This document shows, piece by piece, positions 9,090 through 20,779 of a DNA stretch of 64,000 nucleotides. Numbering within the stretch: the stretch's first letter is position 1; each line of letters opens with the position of its first letter. The position numbers and the translations under genes are program-made. Under the pieces are notes generated by a model. The model had not been told where the DNA came from. It saw only the letters and a program-made list of their open reading frames with translations, and did not search any database. The stretch is from Chinchilla lanigera (lineage: Eukaryota > Chordata > Mammalia > Rodentia > Chinchillidae), in assembly GCF_000276665.1 (NCBI RefSeq), contig NW_004955423.1, positions 3,808,230 through 3,872,229 of the forward strand, written 5' to 3'.

Positions 9090-11875
9090 ACTGAGATATA
9101 CAAGTAACACTGACTCAGAGTTTTTGGCTACACCATTTGGTCAGTCTGAGACTTCAGTCAACTGAGATATCTTTTAAATTCTGAATGTTGCTTAGCATGT
9201 GAGAGCTGTCCCAGACTTCCATTACTTGCAAACATGTGGATTAGCTGCTGAGCATGGGTTGCACATATCTTTCTTTATATAAGCTCCATGGAAAATGTGC
9301 ACACATTGCTACCTAGTTTATCAATAACTTAGGGAGTACGTTCCGTGTGTCTAATAATATGAAAGTATTATTGCAAGCAAGCATTCAAGGGCAGGGTAAG
9401 GTGTAGACCTTCTCTTGAAGAGTTTGTAATCTAGTTTGGGGTTGAATCATTATAGAACAAAGTGAGAGGAAAACAGAAGGCAATGTATCATAGCCCTGAT
9501 AAAGAAAGCTCATTGTTATATGCAATGTATCATTATACGTTACATGAGAAATTTTAAAATGAAGATAGATACCTCTCCTGATATGTGCAAAGCAAGGCTG
9601 TTTCTCATACTTCTCAAGTGTGTTTGAAGGGCAAGCATAATTTAAGCTTTATAGAAAGCTATACTCAGATGTAACATTAGAATTCTGTCCCTTTAAGGCC
9701 ATCGTTGAGCCCTGTGATGATCATATGCTAAATCTGTTCCAGAGAGATGTAGTGATCGTATTTCAGGGGTTTCAGAGATATTTGTGCAATTGGAATCATG
9801 TTTAGAGTGGGTGCTATCTGTATTTTCATGTCTAAGATCTATAAAATAATACTCTAAGACAGGAAGAAAGCATAAGGTCAATTTAAAGTCCTTCTTGTTG
9901 AATCCCCCATAGCCTTGATAAAGAAAGCTCATTCTAGTCACCTTTTACCAGGCCAGCCACTTCCCAGGGCCTCTATAGCCAGGAGGCTTCAGGGATGGGA
10001 TGGCCGTGGGTGCCATTAGCAACTTCAGGGGTAGGGGCAAACTATAGCCGTAAAGCCAGGACTTCATATAAGTCAAGTCTGACTTTGAGAGTTGTTTCTC
10101 TCCTTAAGGGATTGCCTTACACAGCAAGATGTAGAGCATGTGTAGGGCAGAAGCCGAGGGATGTGGAATAAGCACCAGTGTGTTATTTAAATCAAACTTA
10201 GGAGAAGAAAGAAGGTTTTTCTAATAAGCTTTTCAAAATCACTGTGATCACAAGGCTGGGATCAGAACAATAAGATGAGGTATTCTTGTAGACCTGTGTA
10301 TGGAACATTTCAAAACACTTACTGTAATTATATGACTTCAATAGAGCTGCTATTTCAAGAGCTGCTAGAGACAAAATTCTACTGTGTGGTTAAAATGTTG
10401 GTCTTTGCACTAGAAGATTAAAGTACACAGACTCCCATTTGTGTCCCCTCTCTATATGGACACATAATTGTATTACCAATGTTTAAAAATCCTTAAAATG
10501 TGTACCTTATTTAGGCTGATTTTTTAAAAAAGCCCTGAAATCCACCTCTCACCTAAAAAAAATAGATATCTAAGTAAAAGCCTCATGAAGCGGGGTTGCT
10601 TTCTTGTTCATGGTTTCCTTATACTGTGGCAGCATCGGAGGCTATTTGGTCTCAGGGTGTCTGTCACCTATGGACTCAGATTTTACAAGTACTGACCTCA
10701 TTTGCTTCCTTTGTTTTTAATTGCCCAAGCAGCAATGAAAAAGGAGGCGAGGAATACCATTACGGCTCGCCAAGTTAACATACATAAATGGCACTGTTAC
10801 ATGGGGAGGCTGTAATAAGTCATGTGACAGAGAGCAAAGGCAGCCCAGCGTGCAAAGGGAGCAATTTTCTGCCCCGCAAACAGCACTTCAGGTGCTGTTG
10901 TTCATCTTTCTGTGACTTGCTCTGTCAAAGTCTGCCCAGAGCAGAGGTGTTCAGGGACACAACAGGCCATAAGTGTCCAGCTGAAAAACCTGGGAGATAT
11001 CCCCAGGCCCTAGGAGTTCACTTTTTCAGTTGCACTGATTTACTTCAGAATGCTCCTTCAGGGAATTTCTGCCTTTCCTTGCTTTACTTTCCCATTTCCT
11101 TTCTTGTCATCTTTAAAAATCCATTAAAGATCACGCAGGCAGTTTCTGCAGGCTCAAATTTCTGAGAGTTTCTGTCACTTAATAAAATGCACCCTTTCCA
11201 CGGGCTGTGGTCTCCTTTGTGCTTTTAGGGCTGGGAGACTATGAAGACTTTTAATTAGAGATGGTGATCATAGATCAAGAAAGCAAAAATGGCTGAAATT
11301 CTCAGAGAAGTCAACAGTTCCCTATCCAGGGATCTAAAATGGCTACTTGGCTTACAGATATGGGGTTAAAAATACTACCTCTGGATTATTTGAACAGGAA
11401 GGAAAATTAAAATATGCTCCCTACCTCCATTTCCCCTTAATTATTTGTTTCAAAGTCCTCCAATTGCCAAGGTTAAGTGTTTATTGTCAACACCCACTGA
11501 AGGCTGCTTTAGAAAAAGAAATTCAGCTTTTAATTTGTTTACAAATCCAATTTCCAAGGGTGCTCCTTACCCAGCAAAGCACAATTTCTTCTGAAATCTT
11601 GCTTGTAATTTGTCTTTCCTCCCACTGAGTCCTCTGTCTGTACCCTTCTGCACAACTCATTCGTTGTATAATATGCATGCAGCCTTCTCCACAGTACAGG
11701 AAGATTATATTCAAATGCCACCTCGCAGATCGTATCATATTAATTCAGATTTGTCTATCATTTTGTGTGGTTGCTGCTTTGCCTTAGGTATTATAATAAC
11801 AATACCTCACCTGTCATATCCCACTAGCACTGCCTCACCTAGAAAATTGCTCTAATGCTGCCTCGAATCTCACAG
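9090..11875. other. Repeat-poor unique DNA; candidate regulatory stretch at 10,590-11,165
   Basis: Nearly 2.8 kb without a recognisable repeat. The part around 10,590-11,165 is slightly more GC-rich and contains CCTTTGTTTTTAATTG at about 10,708, which combines a SOX-like CCTTTGTT with a homeodomain-like TAATTG. The 125-codon + frame at 10,788-11,165 has no recognisable domain, so I do not call it a gene. Confidence 0.45.
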
Positions 11876-12744
11876 ACTTTTTTTATTTTTTTAATCTTTT
11901 TTTTTTTTTTTTTTTTTTGCACAGGCTCACCTAGTACAGCACAATAATTGAACTTTTATTGGAGGCCTCCACATATATTTTTATTATATTTTATATCTGG
12001 TCTAGCGATTGTTACATGTTGATTCTACAGCAGATTGCATCATTCAAAGCCAGTCTATTTATTTATTTTTTTTTTTGTCTCATTTGTAAGTCATCTTGTT
12101 CCTTTTCAAACTGCCAATCTCCATTTGGGTAGATTCAGTAAGTAATATTTTGCCATAGATGAGCAGGTATTCAAGGTGTTACTTATTTGGGGATTTTAAT
12201 ATTAGGCAATATTATATGGCTCTATGAAAAGATGCCTGGATATCTTGCATTGGAAATCTGAGCTTAGTACTTCATTTCTTGTGACAAATATTTGAATACA
12301 CATGTTCAAAAGCAAAATACAATTTCTTTGAGGCACATTTTTTCAGAGAAAGCCAAACTGTGGCAAATGCTAAACAGAGATTTTGCTTATCAATAAAAAT
12401 AGTATAGATAGATTCTGAATTCAGCCAATTTTTTTTTTTTTTAAATCGTGAAGCTGTTTAAGTAATTTTCGAGTATCTACAGTCACAGGTAATTTGTTCT
12501 CAGGGTTTATGAGAACTCTGGCTGCTTTAACATGGTGTGCTGAATTAGAAGAAGGCTACCTTTTTAAGTGCTACATAATGAAAACAGATAATATATTTAA
12601 ATAAAGCCTGCCACTGCTTTGTAATATATGCCGTGTACAGAGAGGAGAGGAAGTTGCTGAGGACAGGTGCCATCTTATTGGCTAAGAAGCCGTCACCAAT
12701 GTCTTTTCACATAATTAAACTGGACATGTTTTTTTTTTTTTTTT

Positions 12745-12894
12745 AAATGAAATGACAAAGATACACTTTTAAGCTGCAAATAGTATTCGATGGCATTATC
12801 AATTGCAGAGATTCCAAGGTTTGCATATTAATTGCGAGAAGGTGCTAATTTGAGTGCTTTAAGCTCCATTCACAAGCCTGTTTACATGCTTTGT
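12745..12894 (+). repeat. Duplicated 150-bp block, copy 1
   Basis: This block is repeated at 14,049-14,198 with the same length and only two differences (positions 12,782 A/G and 12,835 C/T in this copy). Both copies are preceded by a T homopolymer, longer here (about 15 T) than in copy 2. It contains the POU-type word GCATATTAAT. The offset between copies is 1,304 bp. Confidence 0.98.
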
Positions 12895-13390
12895 TCCACC
12901 TGGACCTGTTTGGAGGTTTGTCAAAAACCTAACAAGCAGAAAAATATTGCATTTGAAAATACACATGCATGTTTAATTAAGCCAGGGCCACTGAACACTC
13001 CTCAATATATTTAGCTGTTGAGGTTTAAGCACCATCAGAGCATCAAGCATTATCACCTTTTGAAGTATTGCTGAATTTTTAATATTTAAAGCACAAAGCA
13101 GACTGTAATAAAAATTCTAGCAGACCCTAGAAGATTAAAGACACATTATAAATGTGACAGTTTGTAAATGGAACACCAGTATTAAAGGATAACCCTGATA
13201 TTTCACAGCATATTTTTCAGGTGTACACTAAATTATGAATACAATTAAATAGCTGTAATTATTCTTCAGGAGTGGACAGCACATTTAAATGCCTATGATA
13301 TTTGCAACTGACTGCAGAATAGGAATTTATAGCACAGTGTCTTGAGTGGGCAAGGTGAACCTTCTTAGCAGATATCAACAAAAGGATATC

Positions 13391-13446
13391 TAAAATCCAG
13401 TGAGGACTTCACTCACCCTAAAATCCAGTGAGGACTTCACTCACCC
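13391..13446 (+). repeat. Perfect 28-bp tandem duplication
   Basis: A 28-base unit beginning TAAAATCCAGTGAGG and ending TCACTCACCC is present twice, back to back (13,391-13,418 and 13,419-13,446), with no mismatch. The identity implies a very recent slippage event or an assembly artefact; it lies between the two copies of the 150-bp duplicated block. Confidence 0.98.
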
Positions 13447-14048
13447 TAACTGATGTGTCCTTCAGGAGCCTGAAGCCAGTTACTGTCCTGAATAAGTCTG
13501 CACAACTGAAACAAATATGTTGGAAAAGAATTAACCAGGCTGTAGTATCCAGCCACATTTGCAGTCACCATTCAACAAAAGAGCCCTGCAATTTGTGTAT
13601 TTTTGGTACATCAGTCTGATCAAACACATGCAGTGCATAGTGCAGACTAAGTTCTAAGTAAATATTTGCAAAATGAAAGGATTAATCAATGACTAATAAA
13701 TATAAGCTGATACCTCTATTCTAATACTTTAATATTTTCATTAAATGAATTTTTCTGGAGACTACATTTGCATGTTTTAGTCAAATTCATAAAATATGGG
13801 GAGAAAAGAGGAACATTTTGCACTCTGAGCAAGAGCATGTATCATGCTGTCTTTCAGTTATTCTATACTTCCTTGTAGGTGAGGCAACGTAAGCCTTAGA
13901 AGATTAGGCATTGCTCTGCTAGAGACCACATATGGGAGTGGAGTAAAGTCACCAGGTTTCAGTCAACTTCAGATTCCACATTTGTTCAATGGGTCATTAA
14001 TTCCTTTCTATCAGAATTAAGTGAGACAGTGAATGGCAAGTTTTTTTT

Positions 14049-14198
14049 AAATGAAATGACAAAGATACACTTTTAAGCTGCAAATGGTATTCGATGGCAT
14101 TATCAATTGCAGAGATTCCAAGGTTTGCATATTAATTGTGAGAAGGTGCTAATTTGAGTGCTTTAAGCTCCATTCACAAGCCTGTTTACATGCTTTGT
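14049..14198 (+). repeat. Duplicated 150-bp block, copy 2, beside the assembly gap
   Basis: 98.7 per cent identical (148/150) to 12,745-12,894, with no indels. Immediately after it, TATTTGAAAATAAC appears twice at about 14,198-14,236, and GAAAATAACAGTTTTTCA occurs again after the gap. Copy 2 ends only 70 bp before the N run, so a collapsed or falsely duplicated contig end is a real possibility. Confidence 0.98.
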
Positions 14199-14268
14199 AT
14201 TTGAAAATAACTGGTTTTTTTGTATTTGAAAATAACAGTTTTTCACCAAAAAAAAAAAAAAAAAAAAA

Positions 14269-14368
14269 NNNNNNNNNNNNNNNNNNNNNNNNNNNNNNNN
14301 NNNNNNNNNNNNNNNNNNNNNNNNNNNNNNNNNNNNNNNNNNNNNNNNNNNNNNNNNNNNNNNNNNNN
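14269..14368. other. Assembly gap, exactly 100 N
   Basis: One hundred N bases flanked by homopolymer A on both sides (about 20 A before and 31 A after). A 100-N run is commonly a placeholder for a gap of unknown size, here probably caused by a long A tract. Apparent open frames that run through it are meaningless. Confidence 0.99.
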
Positions 14369-14401
<33 letters not shown>

Positions 14402-14514
14402 AAATAACAGTTTTTCAACTGAAAAACTGGGTGCAGACATATAGAAATTGATTAATAAACCATAACTTTTCACAAAGAAAGACAGAACACATTACTAGTT
14501 TAGAGAGATATTCT

Positions 14515-14722
14515 GGCCCAGAATGCCTATGTTTGAGTCCTGGCTCTGCCACGCCACTAGTTGACCTTAGGCACATAATTTGACATACTCATACTTCAGT
14601 TTCCCTATCTGTAAAATGGAAATAATAAAAACTATTCCATAAGGTTGCTACAAGAGTGGAATGTGTTACACTTTTTAAATGTTTGGAACACTGCATGACA
14701 CATACTAAGCAAACAAAGTTTG
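14515..14722 (+). repeat. MIR SINE, sense, well preserved
   Basis: TTTGAGTCCTGGCTCTGCCACGCCACTAGTTGACCTTAGGCA, then CTTCAGTTTCCCTATCTGTAAAATGGAAATAATAAAAACTA, then AAGGTTGCTACAAGAGTGGAATG and GAACACTGCATGACACATACTAAGC follow the entire MIR consensus from box B through the core to the 3' end. Confidence 0.92.
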
Positions 14723-14878
14723 CAAACAGAAATGAAATAGACATTAACTATCTGCCTACCTTATGAGACTTTTCTGAAAATGGGTCACATAAGGGTTGCA
14801 ACTTTTTGTGAGTGGACTGAACTTCAGAAGGATCCCAGGAGAAGCCGGTTTAACTACATTTGAAACCACTTAGAAATC

Positions 14879-15191
14879 CAGCAGTCCCTCCCCTTTATGC
14901 AGGGGGGATGCATTTCAAGTCCCCTACTGATGCCTGAATCCACAGATGGTACTTGATCTTGTACATACTGTTTTTTTCCTATACACACATACCTATGATG
15001 AAGTTTAATTAGACAGTAAGAGACTTACAACTAGTGATAAAATGCAACAGCTGTAACAAACACTGTAACGACATTATAAAAATGTGGTCTTTCAAAAATA
15101 TTTTATTGTACTATACTGTACTTTTGGATCTCAGCTGATCACAGGTAACTGAAACTTCAGAAAAGGAAACTGTTGATGTAGGGGATGACTG
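14879..15191 (+). mobile_element. MER2 DNA transposon (Tigger-derived, TcMar), nonautonomous
   Basis: It starts with CAGCAGTCCCTCCCC and continues with CTACTGATGCCTGAATCCACAG, TTTTTTTCCTATACACACATACCTATGATGAAGTTTAATT, CAGTAAGAGACTTACAAC, ATGTGGTC, TATTTTATTGTACTATACTGTAC and GTAACTGAAACTTCAG before ending near GGGATGACTG. This is the order of the MER2 consensus. It encodes nothing and is a fossil of transposase-driven spread. The expected TA duplication is not preserved. Confidence 0.88.
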
Positions 15192-15419
15192 GGGAAGAAG
15201 ATCTGCAGTTTCTAGCTTATGACTCAGGGTCATAATGGGCTCTCTAACTCCTAAAACCCAATACAGCTACTAGGAAACTCGACTCCATGTCTAGAAAAAT
15301 GAATTTCTCAACCGTCTATACCAGAGAAGAGGCCTTCATCACTTTTCTGCCCTGCTGAGGCCCTGTGGCTTTTCCCAATCCCCATTAAACAACTGACCAT
15401 ATTAACTCTTTCTCATGGC

Positions 15420-15640
15420 AAATCAGCTTGTTGCAAGTTCTCTATAAACATTATCTGTTATTCCTTGCAACACCGTGAAGAAAGCATTGTCATCATTTTA
15501 CAAGTGAGGAAACCAAGGCACAGAACAAGCGCTAAATTTGCCTAAGGTCTGAGAACCAGTCAAGGATGGAGTCAGGTCTCCATCCAGGAAGTCCAGCTCC
15601 ACAATGTGACTACATAGACCACTGAACTATACTATCTTTC
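15420..15640 (-). repeat. MIR SINE, antisense
   Basis: CATCATTTTACAAGTGAGGAAACCAAGGCACAGAA is the complement of the MIR core. It is flanked by ATCTGTTATTCCTTGCAACACC on the 3' side of the element and by AGTCAGGTCTCCATCCAGGAAGTCCAGCTCCA on the tRNA-like side. Confidence 0.88.
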
Positions 15641-16168
15641 TGTAGGTAATTGTGTGTGATTGCTCAGAAAATTGAAATTCACTTGAGTTATAGTGAGCCT
15701 TGGTGTGGAAGTGCGATTATGTTATTGTGTGTTGTATGTGAGTTTACTTCAAAGATGCCTTTTATAGTACAACTTGAGATTCTTTTTCTGCAGCAGAAGC
15801 AGTAACCAAGAGTGAAGGTCCAAGGGGTTGGCAAAGTATATGGAAAAATTTTCTTCTCTTTAGGAAAAAAGAAATTAAAATCTAGACCTCTTCCTATTTG
15901 AAGTTAATCATTATTAGAACAGCTCTGATAGATTCTGATCATACAAGCTAAAGCTTTCTGTGGGGAAAAAATATATACCCAAAGTCCCCAGAGGACATTC
16001 TTCTCATGAAGAAGTCTCTATTGATAAGTTTTGTTCAAAGCTAGACCCTCTAGACTGGGACAGGGCAGAGGGAAAAACACGACTGAAATGAGAAATGTCA
16101 CTTGACTCAGCTGCCTGGCCCAGCTGTTTTTTAGAAATCATGTGTGAACACTGAATATGCAATGAAAA
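15641..16168. other. Unassigned sequence
   Basis: No repeat family or coding exon was recognised in this stretch. Confidence 0.4.
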
Positions 16169-16169
16169 T

Positions 16170-16618
16170 TCATATCAAGAAACTAAGGGTAGTAGATACT
16201 ATAGTCATTACTTCGTCATCCATGCTTTCTCATATCTACGCCCTTAGGCTCTCCCCTCTCTCACTGTTCCTGGGCTCGGCCATTTGATGATGGACAATAG
16301 CCATTGACCTAAGTAAGTCAAAAGAGACTTAAAAACTGCTTTCCCATTGTCATTTGTCCTCTCTTGTTCTGCTACCATGTCAAAGAGCCTGAGATAGAAA
16401 TGAGCAGCATAGGCACCAACTGAGAAATTTGCCAACCTCCAGAAGCACAAGGGAGGCCATAGGAGATCACCAGTTTCCAGCTGGCCTGCCAACTATGTGC
16501 AGACGCTTGACAGATCCTGGAGAAGATCAGCCAGCCTCAGCCAGAAAAAAACACCCAGCCATCCCTAGTAATCATAAACTAACTAAATATCTTAAGTACT
16601 AAGTTTTGGGTGCTTGTT
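16170..16618 (+). mobile_element. MLT1-type MaLR LTR, left part, split by an L1
   Basis: TTAGGCTCTCCCCTCTCTCACTG, CTGGGCTCGGCCATTTG, AAGATCAGCCAGCCTCAGCC and TACTAAGTTTTGGGTGCTTGTT follow the 3' half of MLT1 LTRs, which end ..GCCACTAAGTTTTGGGGTGGTTTGTTA... The LTR is interrupted at 16,618 and its last ~35 bases reappear at 23,048-23,083, on the other side of the L1. The exact 5' edge is uncertain. Confidence 0.78.
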
Positions 16619-16949
16619 TTTTTTTTAAAGGGAAAAAAACAGTAAAAACAATGATACAAAATTTAAAACAAGATAGTAGGAAAATAACAATGGTTAATAC
16701 ATCGCATAGTGTTATCTTCAAAGTGGTTGCTCAGATTACAAGATATAGGCATAAAAACTGATCAAACAATATAACCACAAACCTTTCTTTTCAATGAATT
16801 AATAGAAATTAGTAGTATAATTGTCTTAACCGTCTTGTATATATATATTTTTCCTTTTCCCTTCCTTCTTTTCTTCATTTCCCCATCCCACTTTCTCTTT
16901 CCTTTTGAACAGTTTCTTCCCATATCCCAATATCTATTGTACATTTTGT

Positions 16950-19900
16950 ATCTTATTTATTATTTCAGCTTCTTACAGTAGGGAGATAATACAATGTTTA
17001 CACATGCTAGTCAGATTTATTTCACATATGAGTATGGTCTCAAATTGCACCCATTTACCCATAAAAGTCTCAAGTTTACCTTTCTTTATACCTGATTAGT
17101 ATTCCATTGTATAGAAATACCACATCTTTTTTATCCATTCCCCAGTTGATGGGCATTTGAGTTGTTTCCAGAATTTAGCTATTACAAACTGTGCTGTTAT
17201 AAACATTAGTGCACATATATCACTGTGGTATGATGTTTTAAACCCTTATGGGAAGATGCCCAGAAGGGGAATAGCTAGGACCTCTAATCCTAGCTTTTTG
17301 AGGAATCTCCATGCTGATTTCCACAGTGGTTGCACCAGTCTGCACTCCCACCAACATTGGAGAAGGGTTCCTTTTTCACCACAGCCTCTCCAGTATTTGT
17401 TATTGGTTGATTTCTTGATGATAGCCATTCTTCCTGGGGTGAGATGGAATCTCAGTTTTGTTTTAATTTGCATTTTTTGAATGACCAATGATATTGAACT
17501 TTTTTTCATATATTTACTTGCTATCTCATTTCTACATCTGAGAAGTTTATATTCATCTCAGATGTCCATTTTTGGATTCGGTCTTTGAATTTTGAAAGCC
17601 TCACTTTTTTCAATTCTTGACATGTTCTAGATAGAAGTCCTTTATCTGAGGGCGAGTTGGCTAAAATTTTTCCCACTCTGTGGATTGTTGTTTCATTCTG
17701 TTGCTGATTTCTTTTGATATACAAAAGCTTTTTAATAAGATGAGATCCCAGTTGTTGATTCTTTGAAATATTTTCCATGTGGTTTGGGTTTTGTTCATAA
17801 GTCTCTGTCTACACTTATATCTTCAAGACTTCTACCTACTTTCTCTTCCAGTAGATTTAGTGTTTTTGTTTTAATATTTAGATCCATTTTGACTTTAGTT
17901 TAGTGCATGGTGATAGACATGGGTCCAGTTTTAATCTTTGGCATGTGGAGAGCCAGTTTTTCCAGCATCATTTATTAAAGAGGCTATCATTCTTCCAGTG
18001 AACACGTTTGGCCCCCTTTGTTAAAGATGAGGTGACTGAGTGTGCTTGTAGTTGTGCTTGAATCTTCTGATCTGTTCCACTGATCCTCAGGTCTTTTTTT
18101 TTTTTTTTTTGCCAGTACCATGCTGATTTTATCATGGTAGCTTTGTAATATAATTTCAAGTCAGGGATTGTGATGCCTCCTGCCTTTCCTTTGTTGCCCA
18201 GGATTGACTTTGCTATTCTAGGTTTCTTCTTGTTCTGAATGAATTTTTAGTAATGTTTTCTCTAGTACTGTGAAGTATGCTAATAGTATTTTAATTGAGA
18301 TTGCATTAAATCTGTATAACAATTTTGGGAGTATGGCCATTTCCACTATGTTTGTTGTTCCTATCCATGAACAAGGGACATCTTTCCATTTTCTGATATT
18401 CTCTTCAATCTCCTTTTCAGAGTACTGTTATTTTCAATGTATAGCTCGTGTACTTCCTTTGTTAGATTTATTTCTAAGTATTTCATTTTTTTTAAGATGC
18501 TATTGTGAAGGGTGTGGTTTCCCTATGTTCTATCTCAGTGAGTTTGTTGTTTGTATACAGGAATGCTATTAATTTTTGAGTACTGACTTTGTGTCCAAGT
18601 ATGCTACTGGATTTGATTATTAAGTCTAGAAATCTTTTGGTGGAGTTTTTTGGGTCTTCTACGTATAGTATCAGGTCATCTGTAAAAATGATAATTTAAC
18701 TTCTTCCTTTCCTATCCTTATTCCTTTTATTTCTCTGTTGTCTAATTGCTCTGGCTAATGTTTCCAAAACTATATTGAATATAATTGGTGATCGTAGACA
18801 TCCTTGTCTTGTACAGATTTTAGAGTGAAAGCTTTCAGTTTTCATCCATTTAGTATGATGTTGGCTGTCAGTTTGTCATAGACGACTTTTATCAGACTAA
18901 GGTAAGGATTATCTATTCTGATTTTCTGTAGGGTTTTCATAATGAATGAGTGTTGGACTTTGTCAAAGTTTTTCTGAATCTATTGAGATGATCATGTAAT
19001 TTTTGTCTTTGACTCTGTTGAGATGGTGTATTTCATTTATTGATTTATATATGTTAAACTATCCCTGCATTCCTGGGATAATTCCCACTTGATCATGCTG
19101 TATTATCTTCTTGATGATTTGCTACATTCTGTTTGCTAGTATCTTATTGAAAATGTTTGCATCTATGTTCATTAGGGAAACTGGCCTGTAGTTCTCTTTT
19201 TTGGATGGGTCTTTCTCTGGTTTTGGTATCAGGGTAATACTTGCCTCCAGGAATGAGTTAGAGAGTATTGCTTCCCTTTCAAATTCATTAAAGAGTTTTT
19301 GGAATATTAGCATTAAATCTTCTCTAAATTTCTTGTAAAATTTAGCAGTGAATCCATCAGGACCTTGGCTTTTCTTTGTTGTTAAGTTTTCAATTAAATT
19401 TTCAATCTCATCAACTGATATTGGGTCATTCTGAATTTTGATTCAGCTTTGGCAATTCATACCTATCTAGGAGTCTGTCCATTTCTTCTGTTTTCCATCT
19501 TATGAGAGTGAAGATTTTCAATGTAGGTATTGATGATCTTTTGAATTTCCACAGGATCTATAGTCACTTCATCCTTTTTATTCCTCAAAGCATGAATTTG
19601 AGTCTTTTCATTCCTTTGTTTTTGATAAGGTTGCCTAAGTGTTTATCAATTTTGTTTATTCTTTCAAAGAACCAACTCTTCGATTATTTTCTTAGTCTCT
19701 ATTGTATTAATTTCTGCTCTGGTCTTTATAACTTCCTCTCTTATATGGGTGTTGAGCTTGTCTTGCTCTTCTTTTTCTAGAAGCTTGAGAGGCAACGTTA
19801 GGTTGTTTACTTGTGTTCATTCTGTTTTCCTGATATAAGAATTCACCTCTGTAAGTTTCCCTCTTAACACTGCTTTCATTGCTTCCCATAAGTTCCAGCA

Positions 19901-20720
19901 TGGCACATCTGCATTTGCATTTAGTTATAGATGTTGCTTAATTTCTTCTTTAATTTCATCTGTGACCCATTGTTTCTTTAGGAGAATGTTATTTAATCTC
20001 CTTCCATCTAAGGACTTTTTTGTGATTTATTTTTTTGCATTAATTTTCAATTTCCTTGTACTGTAGTCAGATAATATGCACAGAATAATTTCAGTTCCTT
20101 TACATTGACTTAAGAATGTTCTATGGCTAGAATATGGTCTATTTTGAACATCCCATATGTAGCTGAAAAGAATTTTTATTCTGATGATATTGGGTGAAAC
20201 ACTCTGAAAACAGCTGCTAAGTCCATTTGTTCACAGGTTTGGTTTAATTCTGATACTTCTTTGTTGATTTTTTTTGTCTAGTTGATCTATCTCTTTGTAA
20301 CAAGGGGTTATTAAGGTCTCCAATTACAATTGTGTTATTGCTTATTTCATTTTTCATGTCTATTAATAATTGTCTTATATAGTTGGGTGCTCCCATATTT
20401 GGTGCATACATATTTATGATTGTTATCGCTTCCTTTTGAAGTACTTCCCTTAACAAGTATGTAGTGACCTTCTTTATCTCTTTTGATCATTCTTGGTTTG
20501 AAGGTCACATTGTCTGCAAATAGAATAGCTACCCCTGCTTTTTTCTGGGTTCCTGTCATAGGGAGTACTGTTTTCCATCCTTCACTTTCAGTCTATGAAT
20601 TTCTTTTGGAGTTAAATGTGTTTCATGTATACGACATATTGTTGGTTCTTGTTTCTTGACTTATTCTGCCAGTCTGTTTCTTTTGGTTCATGAATTGAAA
20701 CCATTTATACTGATGGTCAT
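16950..20720 (-). pseudogene. L1 ORF2 remnant (endonuclease plus reverse transcriptase)
   Basis: ORF2 encodes the AP-like endonuclease and reverse transcriptase that make new L1 copies by target-primed reverse transcription. The start ATG is the complement of CAT at 20,718-20,720, opening with MTISINGFNS. Broken fragments along the minus strand are recognisable in order. The endonuclease part is at 20,244-20,559 (TGTQKKAGVAIL; NMYAPN; IVIGDLNN, where the usual final D of GDFN-type motifs is retained as GDLN). The reverse transcriptase N-terminal region is at 19,122-19,313 ([31 protein letters not shown]). The C-terminal Cys/Trp-rich segment is at 17,246-17,509 ([20 protein letters not shown]). 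The span of about 3.8 kb is the normal ORF2 length. Multiple stops and frameshifts separate the fragments, so no active protein can be made. The 3' edge is approximate. Confidence 0.93.
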
Positions 20721-20779
20721 AACTGATATGCATTGGCTTGTCTTTGTCATGATACTTTCCTTCTGTTGGTTCCCTGCTT

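Larger units (their letters stand above)
11945..13840. other. AT-rich, repeat-poor block with dense homeodomain/POU words; candidate conserved noncoding element
   Basis: The block holds many homeodomain-type cores (TAATTA, TTAATTAAG near 12,973, AATTAAAC) and a POU class III consensus, GCATATTAAT at 12,823-12,832 inside GGTTTGCATATTAATTGC. No coding exon or repeat is evident apart from T homopolymers. This composition is typical of deeply conserved enhancers near developmental genes. That is inference; conservation was not tested. Part of it is duplicated at 14,049-14,198. Confidence 0.5.

Noticed and set aside
13391..13446. Two 28-bp direct repeats considered as a CRISPR-like array
   Set aside because: The units are directly adjacent with no spacer, only two in number, and the genome is mammalian.
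14149..14473. Open frames crossing the N run
   Set aside because: They translate gap Ns and homopolymer A/T, so they carry no information.
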